From: Polytrichum commune
Taxonomy: Eukaryota; Streptophyta; Polytrichopsida; Polytrichales; Polytrichaceae
Assembly: GCA_950295325.1 (NCBI GenBank)
Contig: OX485805.1
Coordinates: forward strand, 4,776,501 to 4,840,500
Direction: 5' to 3'
DNA length: 64,000 nt
Positions 47,864-57,698 of this stretch are shown one piece after another. How positions within the stretch are numbered: the stretch's first letter is position 1; each line of letters opens with the position of its first letter. The position numbers were made by a program, and so were the translations under genes. A model generated the notes under the pieces. It did not search any database, was not told where the DNA came from, and saw only the letters and a list, made by a program, of their open reading frames with translations.

Positions 47864-48135
47864 CTCCCTTCATCCCAAAATGATTGTCCTACCTCCCGGG
47901 ATTTTTTGTCCCAAAATGATTGTCTAGTTTATCTGCCCTAGCTAAAAATATTTTCGCGCCAAACTTTCATCACCGAGAAGTCTTTCGACACTGCAACTTC
48001 AGGGGGGGGGGGGTTTGGAGTAGTTGTTGTTTTTTTTAATTTAGGAGTCATACTTAGAACTACTCCATCAATGGTCAGCGGACCTTAATCTTGCCAAAGG
48101 TAGGAACATGGACAATCGTTTTGAAACGGAGGGAG
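47864..48135. mobile_element. Stowaway-like (Tc1/mariner) MITE
   Basis: The ends CTCCCTTCATCCCAAAATGA and, complemented, CTCCCTCCGTTTCAAAACGA are flanked by TA on both sides (47862-47863, 48136-48137). CTCCCTCCGT ends and TA duplication are the Stowaway hallmarks. The 272-bp interior carries a poly-G tract of 10 at about 48003-48012 and no ORF. Confidence 0.9.
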
Positions 48136-48423
48136 TACCCCATCTCAAAAAAAGTGGTTTGTGACTTTAAACGGACCACCCCATTGTCCGAGGACGAATG
48201 CTTGATTGGTCAATTATTTCTGTCCACACATGACAACCAATTTCATTATATAAAACCTATGATAGATGCCAATTGGTCATGATTCCAAACCCCAACTTAT
48301 GTAATACTTCCACATCACATTTGAAGCCAACCCATGACGCTACTTGGGAAAGAGGGCGAACATTGCATCAAAATGTGTTGGACTTTGGAATCATGATCTC
48401 TTGGCATCCTAGGTTGATGTGCC
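48136..48423. other. Intergenic, nothing recognised
   Basis: No supported feature. Confidence 0.5.
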
Positions 48424-49480
48424 TAATTCCAACATAGCAAATCTTTGGACACCTATACTTGAGTGGTATGTGGTTGGGTGGTGGATCTAAGAACGAACAC
48501 CCAAAAAACAAATGTGCAAACAACATTGGATTACGTGCTCATAATATGTTGTCCACATTAGGTTCAATAGTCAACATGATCTTGGGTCTATATAATCACG
48601 TGGCAAGCACAAGAATGTTAGCTTTGTTAATGAATAAGATGTCACTATGAGCCAGAGCCCTACATTGGGTGCCCATACCCATGCCCATGCCCATACCCAC
48701 CCATGCCCATGGGTTTTGGGTGGGCATGGGTGCAATATTATTGTTCATGGGTGGGCATGGGTTTGATATCATAATGGGTGGGCATGGGTGGGGCACAATT
48801 ACACAATCATACAAGACAAATTACACAATTACACAATACACATTACACAATTTTTGAATACACGGGCGCAATTTGAATAGCATGGGTGGTAATGGGTGGG
48901 CACATGTCATGCTATGGGTGGGCATGGGTGGGCATAGGTCACTGCTGATGGGCATGGTCTGGGTATGGGTGCAGTTAAAAAGGAAAATGTTGGGCTCTGC
49001 TATGAGCTTTGAACAATACGAGGCAAATGGCTACATGTGTGATTTGGATTTGCCGATCATCTTGCACTGATCACATGTGTTAATATCCTACGAGAGTGGG
49101 TGCTGACACGAAAGTACTCAAATAACACACGTATACTTTTACCGATCTTAGTATTCTTTCTTTTACATTTAGTAGAAAGACGTATGTTTTAAACAAGATT
49201 GGACAACGTGCTCAAAGTATGTTAACCATTGTAGGCTTGATAGTCAACACGACTGGGGGACCTACATGACCAACTTAACAGGCACAAGAATGTTCACTAT
49301 GTTAATGAATAAAATACCAATACGAGGTTCGAACATTACGAGGCAATTGCCTACATGCAAGATTTGGATTTGCTAATCATCCTACACTAATTGTGTGTGT
49401 TTCGTATCCTCCAAGAAGTGGGTGCCGACCGAAAAGTACCCGAATAACACATGCCTACTTTAACTACTCTTCTTATTTTA
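48424..49480 (-). repeat. R2 repeat as a tandem pair, one copy interrupted
   Basis: Two units of about 320 bp share CGTGCTCA-A-TATGTT, ATAGTCAACA, GGCACAAGAATGTT, GTTAATGAATAA, GATTTGGATTTGC, and GTGGGTGC-GAC. The first is split by the hAT MITE at 48653-48999 and the second is intact. The family also occurs at 1740-2050, in NAPRT intron 13 and as pieces elsewhere, mostly in the opposite orientation. Confidence 0.75.
48653..48999. mobile_element. hAT-type MITE with internal GGGCATGG minisatellite
   Basis: The inverted ends CAGAGCCCTACATT and CAGAGCCCAACATT (complement) match at 13 of 14 positions. They are flanked by a perfect 8-bp duplication, CTATGAGC at 48645-48652 and 49000-49007. The intact R2 unit nearby gives the matching empty site near 49321. 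Inside, a C-rich array of CCCATGCCCATA-type repeats (48668-48711) faces several G-rich GGGTGGGCATGG arrays, so much of the element can fold on itself. 347 bp, non-coding. Confidence 0.92.
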
Positions 49481-49925
49481 ATGCACTTGGTTGTGGTGTG
49501 GGGTGTGCCCTAGCCTCCTTGTGAAGATCGAGAACATCATGGCCGGTAAGTTAGGGTCGTGTCAATGTCATGTCATGTTGATCCATTTGCGGGTTGTGCG
49601 GTTTTCTCGTGTTCGTTGCCACTTCCCTAGAGAATATTTTAAAAAGAAAGCATTTAAACAGGAATGGAAGTGTGTAGGCAAATTCTTTGTGTGTGCATTG
49701 CAACTTCTCATCCATCTCAGTTGATCCGATATCGGGACATGTGTCCAATTAAACAAGCAATTTCGGGGATGAAAGGAGATTTGAAGATGACATCAGCCAA
49801 AGACTGGCGTTGAAGAAAACCTTAACCACCAAGTCATCAACTACACTAAATATCCGACTTAGTGTGGCCCACACTATCTTAATCGTCTTGCACTTAATGG
49901 GTGGCAACTAACTTATGCTTACTCG
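49481..49925. other. Intergenic with a solo G-family MITE arm
   Basis: ACTACACTAAATATCCGACT followed by TAGTGTGGCC near 49841-49870 resembles one terminal arm of family G. Nothing else recognised. Confidence 0.45.
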
Positions 49926-50322
49926 TGGTCGGTTTAGACTACGGCGAAGAAGTGCACCGGCCAATCAAAAGTTTTAGTCCAAGACAAGGTTATTTGATGC
50001 AATGGTTGGTATGGTGGACAAGATGAAAAAATAAAATAAAAATATATATTTATGAAGTTGGAGTTCTTGGAGGCCAAGTTTCTTGTCTGTGGGTTTGAGA
50101 TTGCCCAAGAAACTCAACCTCCATAGAACTCCCCTGGTAAAAAGTGTTGCCATGCTAGCAATCATGTCATTTTTTCATTCATACCTCAAGTTCTCCACTG
50201 AAGAAGTCTTGCCCATAGCGTAAACCCCAGTTGATGAGGAACCCATTCCGTACCAATCATATTGTTGCATTCCCCTATATTTCTTGACCAATGCACTTCT
50301 TCATCATAGTGTAAACCGGCCC
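49926..50322. mobile_element. Harbinger-like MITE H10 (subfamily with GAAGAAGTGCA arm)
   Basis: The left end TGGTCGGTTTAGACTACGGC and complemented right end GGGCCGGTTTACACTATGAT continue as GAAGAAGTGCAC(C/T)GG in both arms, about 40 bp of inverted repeat. The right border is followed by TTA; the left border triplet is decayed. The interior is unrelated to H1-H7. Confidence 0.8.
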
Positions 50323-50994
50323 TTAGAGAGGGGTCATGTGATGCTTGGTGCAACATGACATACCACTCTATTTTTAATGGATGCACCAAATGCGATGTCG
50401 CACTAAATTGGATGGTCAGTGTAGTCATGTCTCTATATGTAAAATACAAATACAACTGCATTTGAATTGTGTTATCGTTGTTTATAACGATTGGATTCGT
50501 AAATGAAACCCACAAATTTTTTTTCTTATACAAATGTCCACTCTCAACAAGCTAAATGCACTCACAAGGAGGAAAAAAAACGGGGAAAAAAAAAACATCG
50601 GTGTCACATAAACGTGAATGTGAGCTTCTTGACCTAGTTTTTATTCAAGAGTCCCCTTGCTACATGATAGGATTTATTGCCTACATTGCATGCAAATGAT
50701 TACTATGGAGTACCACAATACCTTTGCTACTTCAACACATTGATGCCAAATAAATGCAACTTATATGAAGAAAAGCATTCCCAAAACATGTATAGTTGGA
50801 AAATTTGCATGGTCAAAAACCAACATTATACGCTAATTCTCTAAAATTCAGAGCATGTCATGAATCAAAGGTTAAGTCGTTGGCCGGTGTTTGATCGATG
50901 ACATGTGCTAGAGTATAAGTAAATAATGATGTAAGTGATATTTTAATATGGGAACGTACCCTAATTGTAAGACGAGAATGTCACAATCATTCAG
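50323..50994. other. Intergenic, nothing recognised
   Basis: AT-rich; two poly-A runs near 50573 and 50587. Confidence 0.5.
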
Positions 50995-51318
50995 TGTAAG
51001 GTATGGGCACCTTGTGTGGTCACTCTTCTCAATCATACACTTATATTTGAGTAGTATATGACAAGGCTCGTTGTTTACTCACAGACACTAAACACAACAA
51101 CATGTTATATTAAAACCATAATATGTGCTCAAGAATACATGCACTATTACATGTCTGATTTGAGTGCTTAGTTGTGTTTAATAGTAGACGCAACCAAGAA
51201 GTCCTATGTAAACACTTAAAAAGGTAGACATTCGTGACTTTGACCTCTTATAACGTTTACATCTCAAGTATGAAATTTAAAAGGCCAATTGGCGTTATTC
51301 ACATTTGCTTAGTAGTCG
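50995..51318 (+). repeat. Dispersed repeat R1, fifth copy
   Basis: GTATGGGCACCTTGTGTGGT, CACACTTATATTTGAG, ATGACAAGGCT and ACTTAAAAAGG follow the same order as 8606-8945. Confidence 0.7.
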
Positions 51319-51331
51319 AGATCGTTCATGA

Positions 51332-51553
51332 TACACTCTAACCTCCGTAGTATCACACTCATGGCAACCAAAGTGCATGTGATAGTACGGAGTTTTGTAG
51401 TGTTAATATGGATGCGTGATAATATAGAATTAGTGTAGCATGTGACACTATGGAATAAAAAGAGTGCAACATTTTTATGTTGTGATGTGATACACTCCAC
51501 TTGACCTTCCCGGGCGATGTGGCATATGCATGCACCAACATTCAACAAGTGGC

Positions 51554-51585
<32 letters not shown>

Positions 51586-51793
51586 ACACTCCACATATTG
51601 ATACATGATGCAATGCGAGAGTGTGGGTTGGCTTCTTTCATGGCTTGCATTAATGACAAAATTCATGATATAAGGATGAGAAATGTGACAAGAAGGAGTG
51701 AGATTTGAACTATGAACATCCGTTCCCTAGGGTTTCGAGATATTACAAAGTGAGTGACATTATGGAGGTTGATATTACGAAGTTTAGGGTGTA
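51332..51793. mobile_element. MITE family E, copy 4, with (AAG)n expansion
   Basis: In reverse orientation, the end TACACTCTAACCTCCGTAGT pairs with the complement of the other end, TACACCCTAAACTTCGTAAT. It is about 110 bp longer than copies 1 and 2. Part of the extra length is a run of about ten AAG triplets at 51556-51586. Confidence 0.8.
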
Positions 51794-52104
51794 TGTGGCA
51801 ATGGTCTAAATTGATTGTGGAGTGGGAAGTGCCCATGATCGGGCCACCTCTCGTGTTAATGTTCCTATGTGCATTGCACTTGGTATTTCCTAGTTGATGG
51901 AAGTTGGTGTAAGTATTATCATTCAACACACAATCTTCCCTAAAGGTTACGGTATTGTGGGGAAATGGAATCAAGTGATCAATGAAAGGGTACTACCCTA
52001 CATTTCAGTAATCAACCCTGGTGGTTTCCACAAATTTCCACAAATGAATGGGGAGAACCGACCGCTAGTATATTTTATTTTTTACTCTTAATTTAAAAAA
52101 AAAA
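51794..52104. other. Spacer, nothing recognised
   Basis: No supported feature. Confidence 0.4.
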
Positions 52105-53480
52105 ATTAGGTCACAAATCGAAAAATCAATTGCAAGAAAGGTATCAAGTACAACCACCTATGGAGAACCAGTATGGAACCGAGGGGTAATATAAAAACAA
52201 TGCCCATCTAGGGCCTAATCTTCCATGTGACCACTAAGTTGCTACGGGCCATAATAAGACCTTTCACCCCTCACATTGAATCAAATTTGTTAAGAACATC
52301 TTGGTAAGCAATGTCCAGGGCTTTTTCCAAGTCCGAGAGAGTCCGGTGCCACTCAATCCTACCATAGTCCTGCAAAGTGTCCCGAATAACTTGATGTGTT
52401 TTCTCAATGGGCCATTGCAGAGCATTAAAAACCATATCATTTTGTTGGCGTCATTCAATCCACATGAGACCACTCTTTAAGAAGAACCGAATGCGACTGA
52501 AATGTTTTAGTATCTTGCACGGAGGTTGATCAAAGAGGCATTGCATCATTGGAAAGGATTTCCGTGGGCCAAAGTAACCTCTTTTCGCAAAAAGTTGCCA
52601 CAAGATGTTCGCTGTAGACCGCCACACTTGTTGAGCAAGTGGGCGGTTGAAGAACATGTGATTCATTGATTCCACTGACTGTGGGCCACATTGAGGACAA
52701 CTCTTGTCAATATCTGCCAAAATTCTCCCATGCCATTCATTCACCGCCATTGCCTTGTGGATAACCGAACAAAGAAAGGCAACCTCTTTTTGTGCCTTAG
52801 CCAAATGATATTCCATCTAGGAGAAGTGGATGGGGGAGTTTCATTTCGCCACTTGTGTGGAATCGACTTCTTAAGAACCTCTTGCATAGTAATCCATTTC
52901 CTCCCCATCTTGGCATAGTAAGCAAACAAGGATGCAACCTCCGGGCACCACCATCATGTAGGGTCAAGAAAGAGTTGATCAAGTTTCCCAAAGAACAAGT
53001 TGATCAAGTTTCCCAAAGAACAAGTTGAATTGGGTATGGGCACTTCCACATGTTAGTCTATCCACCATGACACACGACATCCATTATGAGAAAGTTGTTG
53101 GTGGTGTCACATTCTTAGTATCTCAACCCTTTCCTACATAGAATAAGAGCCCTTCCCGTGGTAATACCAAAGTATAAACCTTGGTATTCCGTCCTCCACC
53201 AGAGATTAAGTTACATAATATCCTTTGTAATTGATGGAAAGAGGTACGCTATTGTTCTCTCGCCATCACCTTCCAAGATTGAGTAATGTGATGCCAAGCT
53301 TTGGACCCACCTTTGGTAGAGAAGTTGGGGGAGAACAACCAACGAGAGGAAGGACCCCACGAACCTTGCTAAGAAGGTCGCATTTGTGTAATGCGGTACC
53401 TCAATATAACTTGCAGATTCCATTGCCCAAAAAGGAGTGCTTGAATGATCCATTTGCTCGTAAGAGCTCTCACAACATCC
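52105..53480 (-). pseudogene. Decayed plant LINE, reverse-transcriptase tail with zf-RVT domain
   Basis: On the minus strand 52816-52451 encodes AFLCSVIHKAMAVNEWHGRI, CPQCGPQSVESMNHMFF and PLAQQVW. This is the Cys-Cys-His zinc-binding domain (zf-RVT) at the C-terminus of plant LINE reverse transcriptases. The upstream piece (52954-52800) has EVASLFAYYAKMGRKWITMQ and PRWNIIWLRHK, joined by a frameshift near 52790. The downstream piece reads FNALQWPIEKTHQVI, DYGRIEWHRTLSDLEKAL. Stops occur at 52954-52956, 52451-52453, 52271-52273 (all TGA) and 52208-52210 (TAG). A 23-bp tandem duplication at 52976-53022 adds another frameshift. 53211-53480 probably continues the same protein in other frames. 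The catalytic RT palm and endonuclease are not in the window. Inactive. Confidence 0.85.
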
Positions 53481-53712
53481 TCCAACAAACGAACAGGAAG
53501 AACTGATCGTCTAGTTACATACGAACTGGTCGATTTTGAGAAATAACCGGTTGAAGTTCAAAACTTCAAGAAAATTACCTATCGTTTTAGAGAAACCTAT
53601 AATATATACTTCAAAACAATAAAAGAAAACCGAAAGATCACAACATGAAACCAATTGGGCTTGGAAACACAAGGATCTTGACCGATTATGCCCAAAAACC
53701 TCCCCGGACACA
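53481..53712 (-). repeat. Dispersed repeat N, copy 3
   Basis: Inverted relative to copy 2. On the minus strand it reads ATAATCGGTCAAGATCCTTG, GTTTCCAAGCCCAATTGG, AACTTCAACCGGTTATTT and GTAACTAGACGATCAGTTC. It lies just upstream of the LINE remnant in the same orientation. Confidence 0.75.
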
Positions 53713-54112
53713 GGACTCAACCGTCGAATGGCCAACCTCCTCCTAACTAATTAACTACTTAACACTTCATTCAACCAAGGATATATCACAATCCAAGTCT
53801 AGTCAACATGGGACCCGAGCATGCTCAAATGTACGTAGGGGCTACATCTGAGCATGTGATGTGGCGGATAAACGTGGCCCCTAAATCATGAGGCCGGTTG
53901 GGCCCGCTTGGCTGTCTTTGGCTTGGCTTCTCGGACCAGGTACAAAGCAAGCGGGCCATGGTTCATGCATCGGTCATGGTGCCCCATTGAGCTTATTACG
54001 GCCCGGCCTACTTAATCTCTCTCTCATGGGCCCCAAACCAATTTCGCGAGGTATAGTGGATTAGTAAACAATTCGCCTCCCTTAATAGGTTTGGGTTAAG
54101 TTTCATGGCAAT
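53713..54112. other. Intergenic, nothing recognised
   Basis: A slightly GC-richer patch near 53880-54010; no gene. Confidence 0.45.
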
Positions 54113-54474
54113 TACACTCTACCCTTCCCAATATCACGCTTGTGGCAACCAAAGTACACATGATATTAAGGAGGTCTGCAGTGGTAACATGGATGCATGA
54201 AAATAAAGAATTATTGTAGCATATGACATCATGGAACAACACGATGTCGACATTACAATAACGACAATAATTGACAATGGTGACAACGTGATGCGTGCGA
54301 GTGTGTGGTTTGGATTTGTTGGTGGATTCTTTTTTATGCCAAACCTTATGATCTATGAGAGGGAAATTTGACAACAAGGAGGGAGATTTCGATCGAGAGG
54401 TTCGTTCCCTTGGGTTTTAGGATATAGAGAGGGAGTGACATTATAGAGGGTGACATTATGGAGGTTGGGGTGCA
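54113..54474. mobile_element. MITE family E, copy 3
   Basis: In reverse orientation, the end TACACTCTACCCTTCCCAAT pairs with the complement of GGAGGTTGGGGTGCA at the other end. The interior GACAACGTGATGCGTGCGAG and GTGGCAACCAAAGTACACAT blocks match copies 1 and 2. Confidence 0.8.
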
Positions 54475-54486
54475 TCGTAAGAGTGT

Positions 54487-54713
54487 TTTAGGAGAATGGG
54501 GGTTATTGTATACGATCATACCTCTAATCCATCCAACGTGAAAACTTCGACCCCCTGTAGGTTTGTGGCTGATTCATCTCAAGTGACTTGGATTAGACAT
54601 ATTCATGGTCTTTGAAAACACATCGACTTTTAAAAAGAACTTCCGAGCAACCGCTATTCAAGGCTTGTATGTTGGATGAATGAAGAGTACACTCGCATGC
54701 AATCTCTCTCTCT
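54487..54713. mobile_element. MITE family D, copy 2
   Basis: GGGGGTTATTGTATACGATC and CATCCAACGTGAAAACTTC at the left pair with TATGTTGGATGAATGAAGAG and TCGCATGCAATCTCTCTC at the right. It adjoins E copy 3. Confidence 0.75.
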
Positions 54714-55397
54714 AACATTTTATAACATGGACATCTTTTATTTAATAGAACTACCCTCAAATCAAGAGATACTCTCCATTTATTTTGGTGGGATCAAATT
54801 GAAATCCGTAACAAAACCAAACACACACACATACACTTGAGAGGGTAAGCGTATATTGCATCACCCATCGTACATTGGTTGTCATGAAATGGAATCCCAT
54901 TGGTTTGTGGTTGAATTGTTCCTATTGGGAGTGGGGGAGTGGGGGAGTCAACTCAAAGAGCAAGACATTTTGCGTGTGGCCGTTTTGTGGACATTGTCAT
55001 CTCCGCTAGCAAGTTTGGCCATTAGATCGGATTGAGCATCACCTCCTACAATTAGTATTGTCAATGCAAACTTCATAATCATGGTCGAGATACAAAAGCT
55101 ACAAGAGGTCAATGTACATACTCTCTTTGTCTTTGAGTGATCATACAAGCCCTCCTAATTCTCTTAATTATTGAATCTACAATGGTTAACATGTCCGATG
55201 TCATCAAAGCATGTCTATCGTTCTAACTACAAGAGAGGTCATCCACCGGAAAGGTGAAAACGTTGTAAACTATTATACAATTTGGGGATGCGTATTTTAG
55301 ATACTTTAATTTTGGGAGTAGCATTAGAGACCCTAAATTAATCCAAGTAGGATTTCATTAGATTGAATTGACCTTCAACTTGTAGGGGACTTGTTTC
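54714..55397. other. Intergenic with an R2-like fragment
   Basis: About 55030-55210 (GAGATACAAAAGCTACAAGA, ATTATTGAATCTACAATGG) shares blocks with 61680-61730 and with R2. No gene recognised. Confidence 0.45.
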
Positions 55398-55641
55398 GAG
55401 AGAGGGAATTGTTGCATACGAGTGTACCTCTCATTCATCCAACATAAAACACTTACCCCCCCCCCGATAGGTTTGGGGCCGATTCGTCTCATATGACTCG
55501 GACTAGATAATTGCATAATATTTGAAGTTGACTTTGGTGTTTGATTAACTAATGAACAATAATATATAGACTACATACTACTTTATTGTTTTTACGTTGG
55601 TTGAATGAGAAATGCACTCGTATGTGATAGTTCCATCTCTT
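55398..55641. mobile_element. MITE family D, copy 3
   Basis: GAGAGAGGGAATTGTTGCAT and CTCATTCATCCAACATAAA at the left pair with ACGTTGGTTGAATGAGAAAT and CTCGTATGTGATAGTTCC at the right. A poly-C tract lies near 55457-55466. Confidence 0.8.
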
Positions 55642-56399
55642 TGACTAAAATTTTACTAGAGCCCCTCATCCACAATGGATGAGTTTACATACACACAACA
55701 AAGCCCCAAGCCAACTTCGAAGACTGACCGCACAAACCCCCCAACAAACCCGCCTTGACTTGTGAGCTAAGAGTTTCATTTTCTTCCACCCCGTAATGAC
55801 CCCCTTCATACCATGGTTGGCACTACGCGGTTTTGTACAGTTGGGTTTTTTTATAGTTTTTAAAAAAAAAACCCAATCATATGAGGTCCAACAAAATCCG
55901 GTTTTATTTGGTTTTATTTGAGGTTTTTTGCATTAATAACCAACAACCCAATGCATCGACTCAAAAAGTTGGATTTTTCCCATCCTTGATGATAATTGCC
56001 GACTGGATTACACATGGCGGTAGCTAGAACAGAACCATGGTTTTATTCGCAAAAATCACGTTTTTTGCATGAAAACCAAAAACCCAATGCATCGGCCGAA
56101 TTAAAGGTGGCTATTTCCCATTCTGCTTCATACCCAATGGACGAGTTTACATAGACACCGCAAAGCCGAAGCTGATGAAGAAGACTTGGCCACAAAGGCC
56201 TCACCGCCACTAGCCTTAGCTAGCGGCCATGGCCGTGCCAAGCTTAACTTATTATTATAGTATAGAGAGAGTTCCATAATTCGTCGGCCATGTAGTGAAC
56301 GGTCAATAGTAGTAAAGAAACAACTCCGCGTTATGAGCATATACTAGTGGCCAAAACTATAATTTCCCCGCGACTCATGCATCACTAGAAGGTAGGGAA
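55642..56399. other. Intergenic with a repeated motif
   Basis: AAAACCAATGCATCG-like sequence (AACCCAATGCATCG) appears near 55945 and 56087 with flanking TTTTTGCAT, a local duplication. No gene. Confidence 0.45.
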
Positions 56400-56880
56400 T
56401 CATGTCATCCACGGTGGGGCCCGGTCCCACCGTGTCGGAGAGGTGTACTAGTGCTCGGAGCCCTACGCTAGCTAGCTAAGCTTACGGGCCCCACCCGGCG
56501 GGCCCGGGTGGGATCGGCGCTCGACATGCAATGGAGGACTCCGCCGGGGCCGATATTTTGGGAGATTCCCGGGACAAGCGGATGAATGACGGGGGGAGGG
56601 GACAAGGAAGGTCCCCCGGGTACTTACATCCACCGTGACAAATAATGTCGGGTCATCATCATCATCATTTGGTTCCATGCGTCGTGATGTTCCAACCCCC
56701 GGGGTTTAGGTGACCGCCGAGATGTACGTGGTGTGTAGATACGAAGGGTGTGGTAGTTGGGGGAGAATCTACGCGTCGGGAACATTTTGGGTTCATGCAT
56801 GTTTCGAAACCCGTAGAATGCCGCCGAATGTACGTTTGTTGGTGGTTATGCAAGCGTGGGAGTGGGACATTTGGTGCGTG
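56400..56880. other. GC-rich island with TCP-type motifs, no recognised gene
   Basis: This is much richer in G+C than its surroundings. GTGGGGCC (56414-56421), GGTCCCAC (56423-56430) and GGCCCCAC (56487-56494) fit the class I TCP consensus GTGGGNCC or its complement. Open frames on both strands (56472-56678 -, 56710-56940 +) have biased composition but no family motif. A promoter or first exon of an unrecognised gene is possible. Confidence 0.4.
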
Positions 56881-57200
56881 TGTGTGTGTGGGGGGGGGGG
56901 GTCGTTTAGGACGAAGGGTATGGGCACGGTTCTTAAGTGATGGGGTTTGTTAGTCACTTATTATTATTATTATTATGACGACTGGGACGCCGTCCTTTGT
57001 TCAAGCATGCAAAATCTACATGAAATCCTGCATGGGATTACATAGTGGATAATGCAAACCGGGATTGGTGGTTGGGGGAAATGAGTAAGTTAGTTCCCAC
57101 ACGTATTTGAAATCGTTGGACAGGACGGATCGGAAGTTCACAAATCAATTATTACACTTCATTGAAGTGGGTAGTCGTAGGTGGCATTCGGTCTCACGTA
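56881..57200. other. Spacer with poly-G and (TTA)n
   Basis: GT repeats and a poly-G tract near 56889-56900, and (ATT)n at about 56960-56977. Nothing else. Confidence 0.6.
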
Positions 57201-57698
57201 GGGCCACTTCACACACGAGCCAAGTGCCGTGACCATGAAGTTGTGAGAGCCCAAACGAAAGTGTCCAAAGGCCGTCCATCACACCTCCAACATCATGTAG
57301 TGTGGTCACAGATCCTCGAGTGTAGTGTGAAATCACGCGTGACCGGTCCCTCAACCAAATGCTATTTCAATGGATCTCTATTCAAGCATGTCCTCACACG
57401 TGATAAGATAGAATAAACCAACAATTGTGAGCGTTCGGATCGCCATGGTCTCCCGGTTTTGTGTTAGGTCTGCCTCCAAGAGGTAATTTTTGAAAATAGT
57501 CCAAGAGACCATGAAACATGATCCATTTGATGCCATGCAGGAATCCATGTAGACTTTAAATCCATTTTGGATTTACATACTCCGTTGGTCCCTCAAGCGT
57601 AGTGTGAAGCGAACTTGGACCGGCTCTGCCTTTTCCACCAATGAGAGTGCTTGAAATGTAATGGTCACGGGCTCTCAATCTCGTGTGTGAAGTAGCCC
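57201..57698. mobile_element. Harbinger-like MITE H6
   Basis: The left end GGGCCACTTCACACACGAGC and complemented right end GGGCTACTTCACACACGAGA bound a 498-bp element very similar to H3. Flanking triplets GTA and TGA no longer match. Confidence 0.9.
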
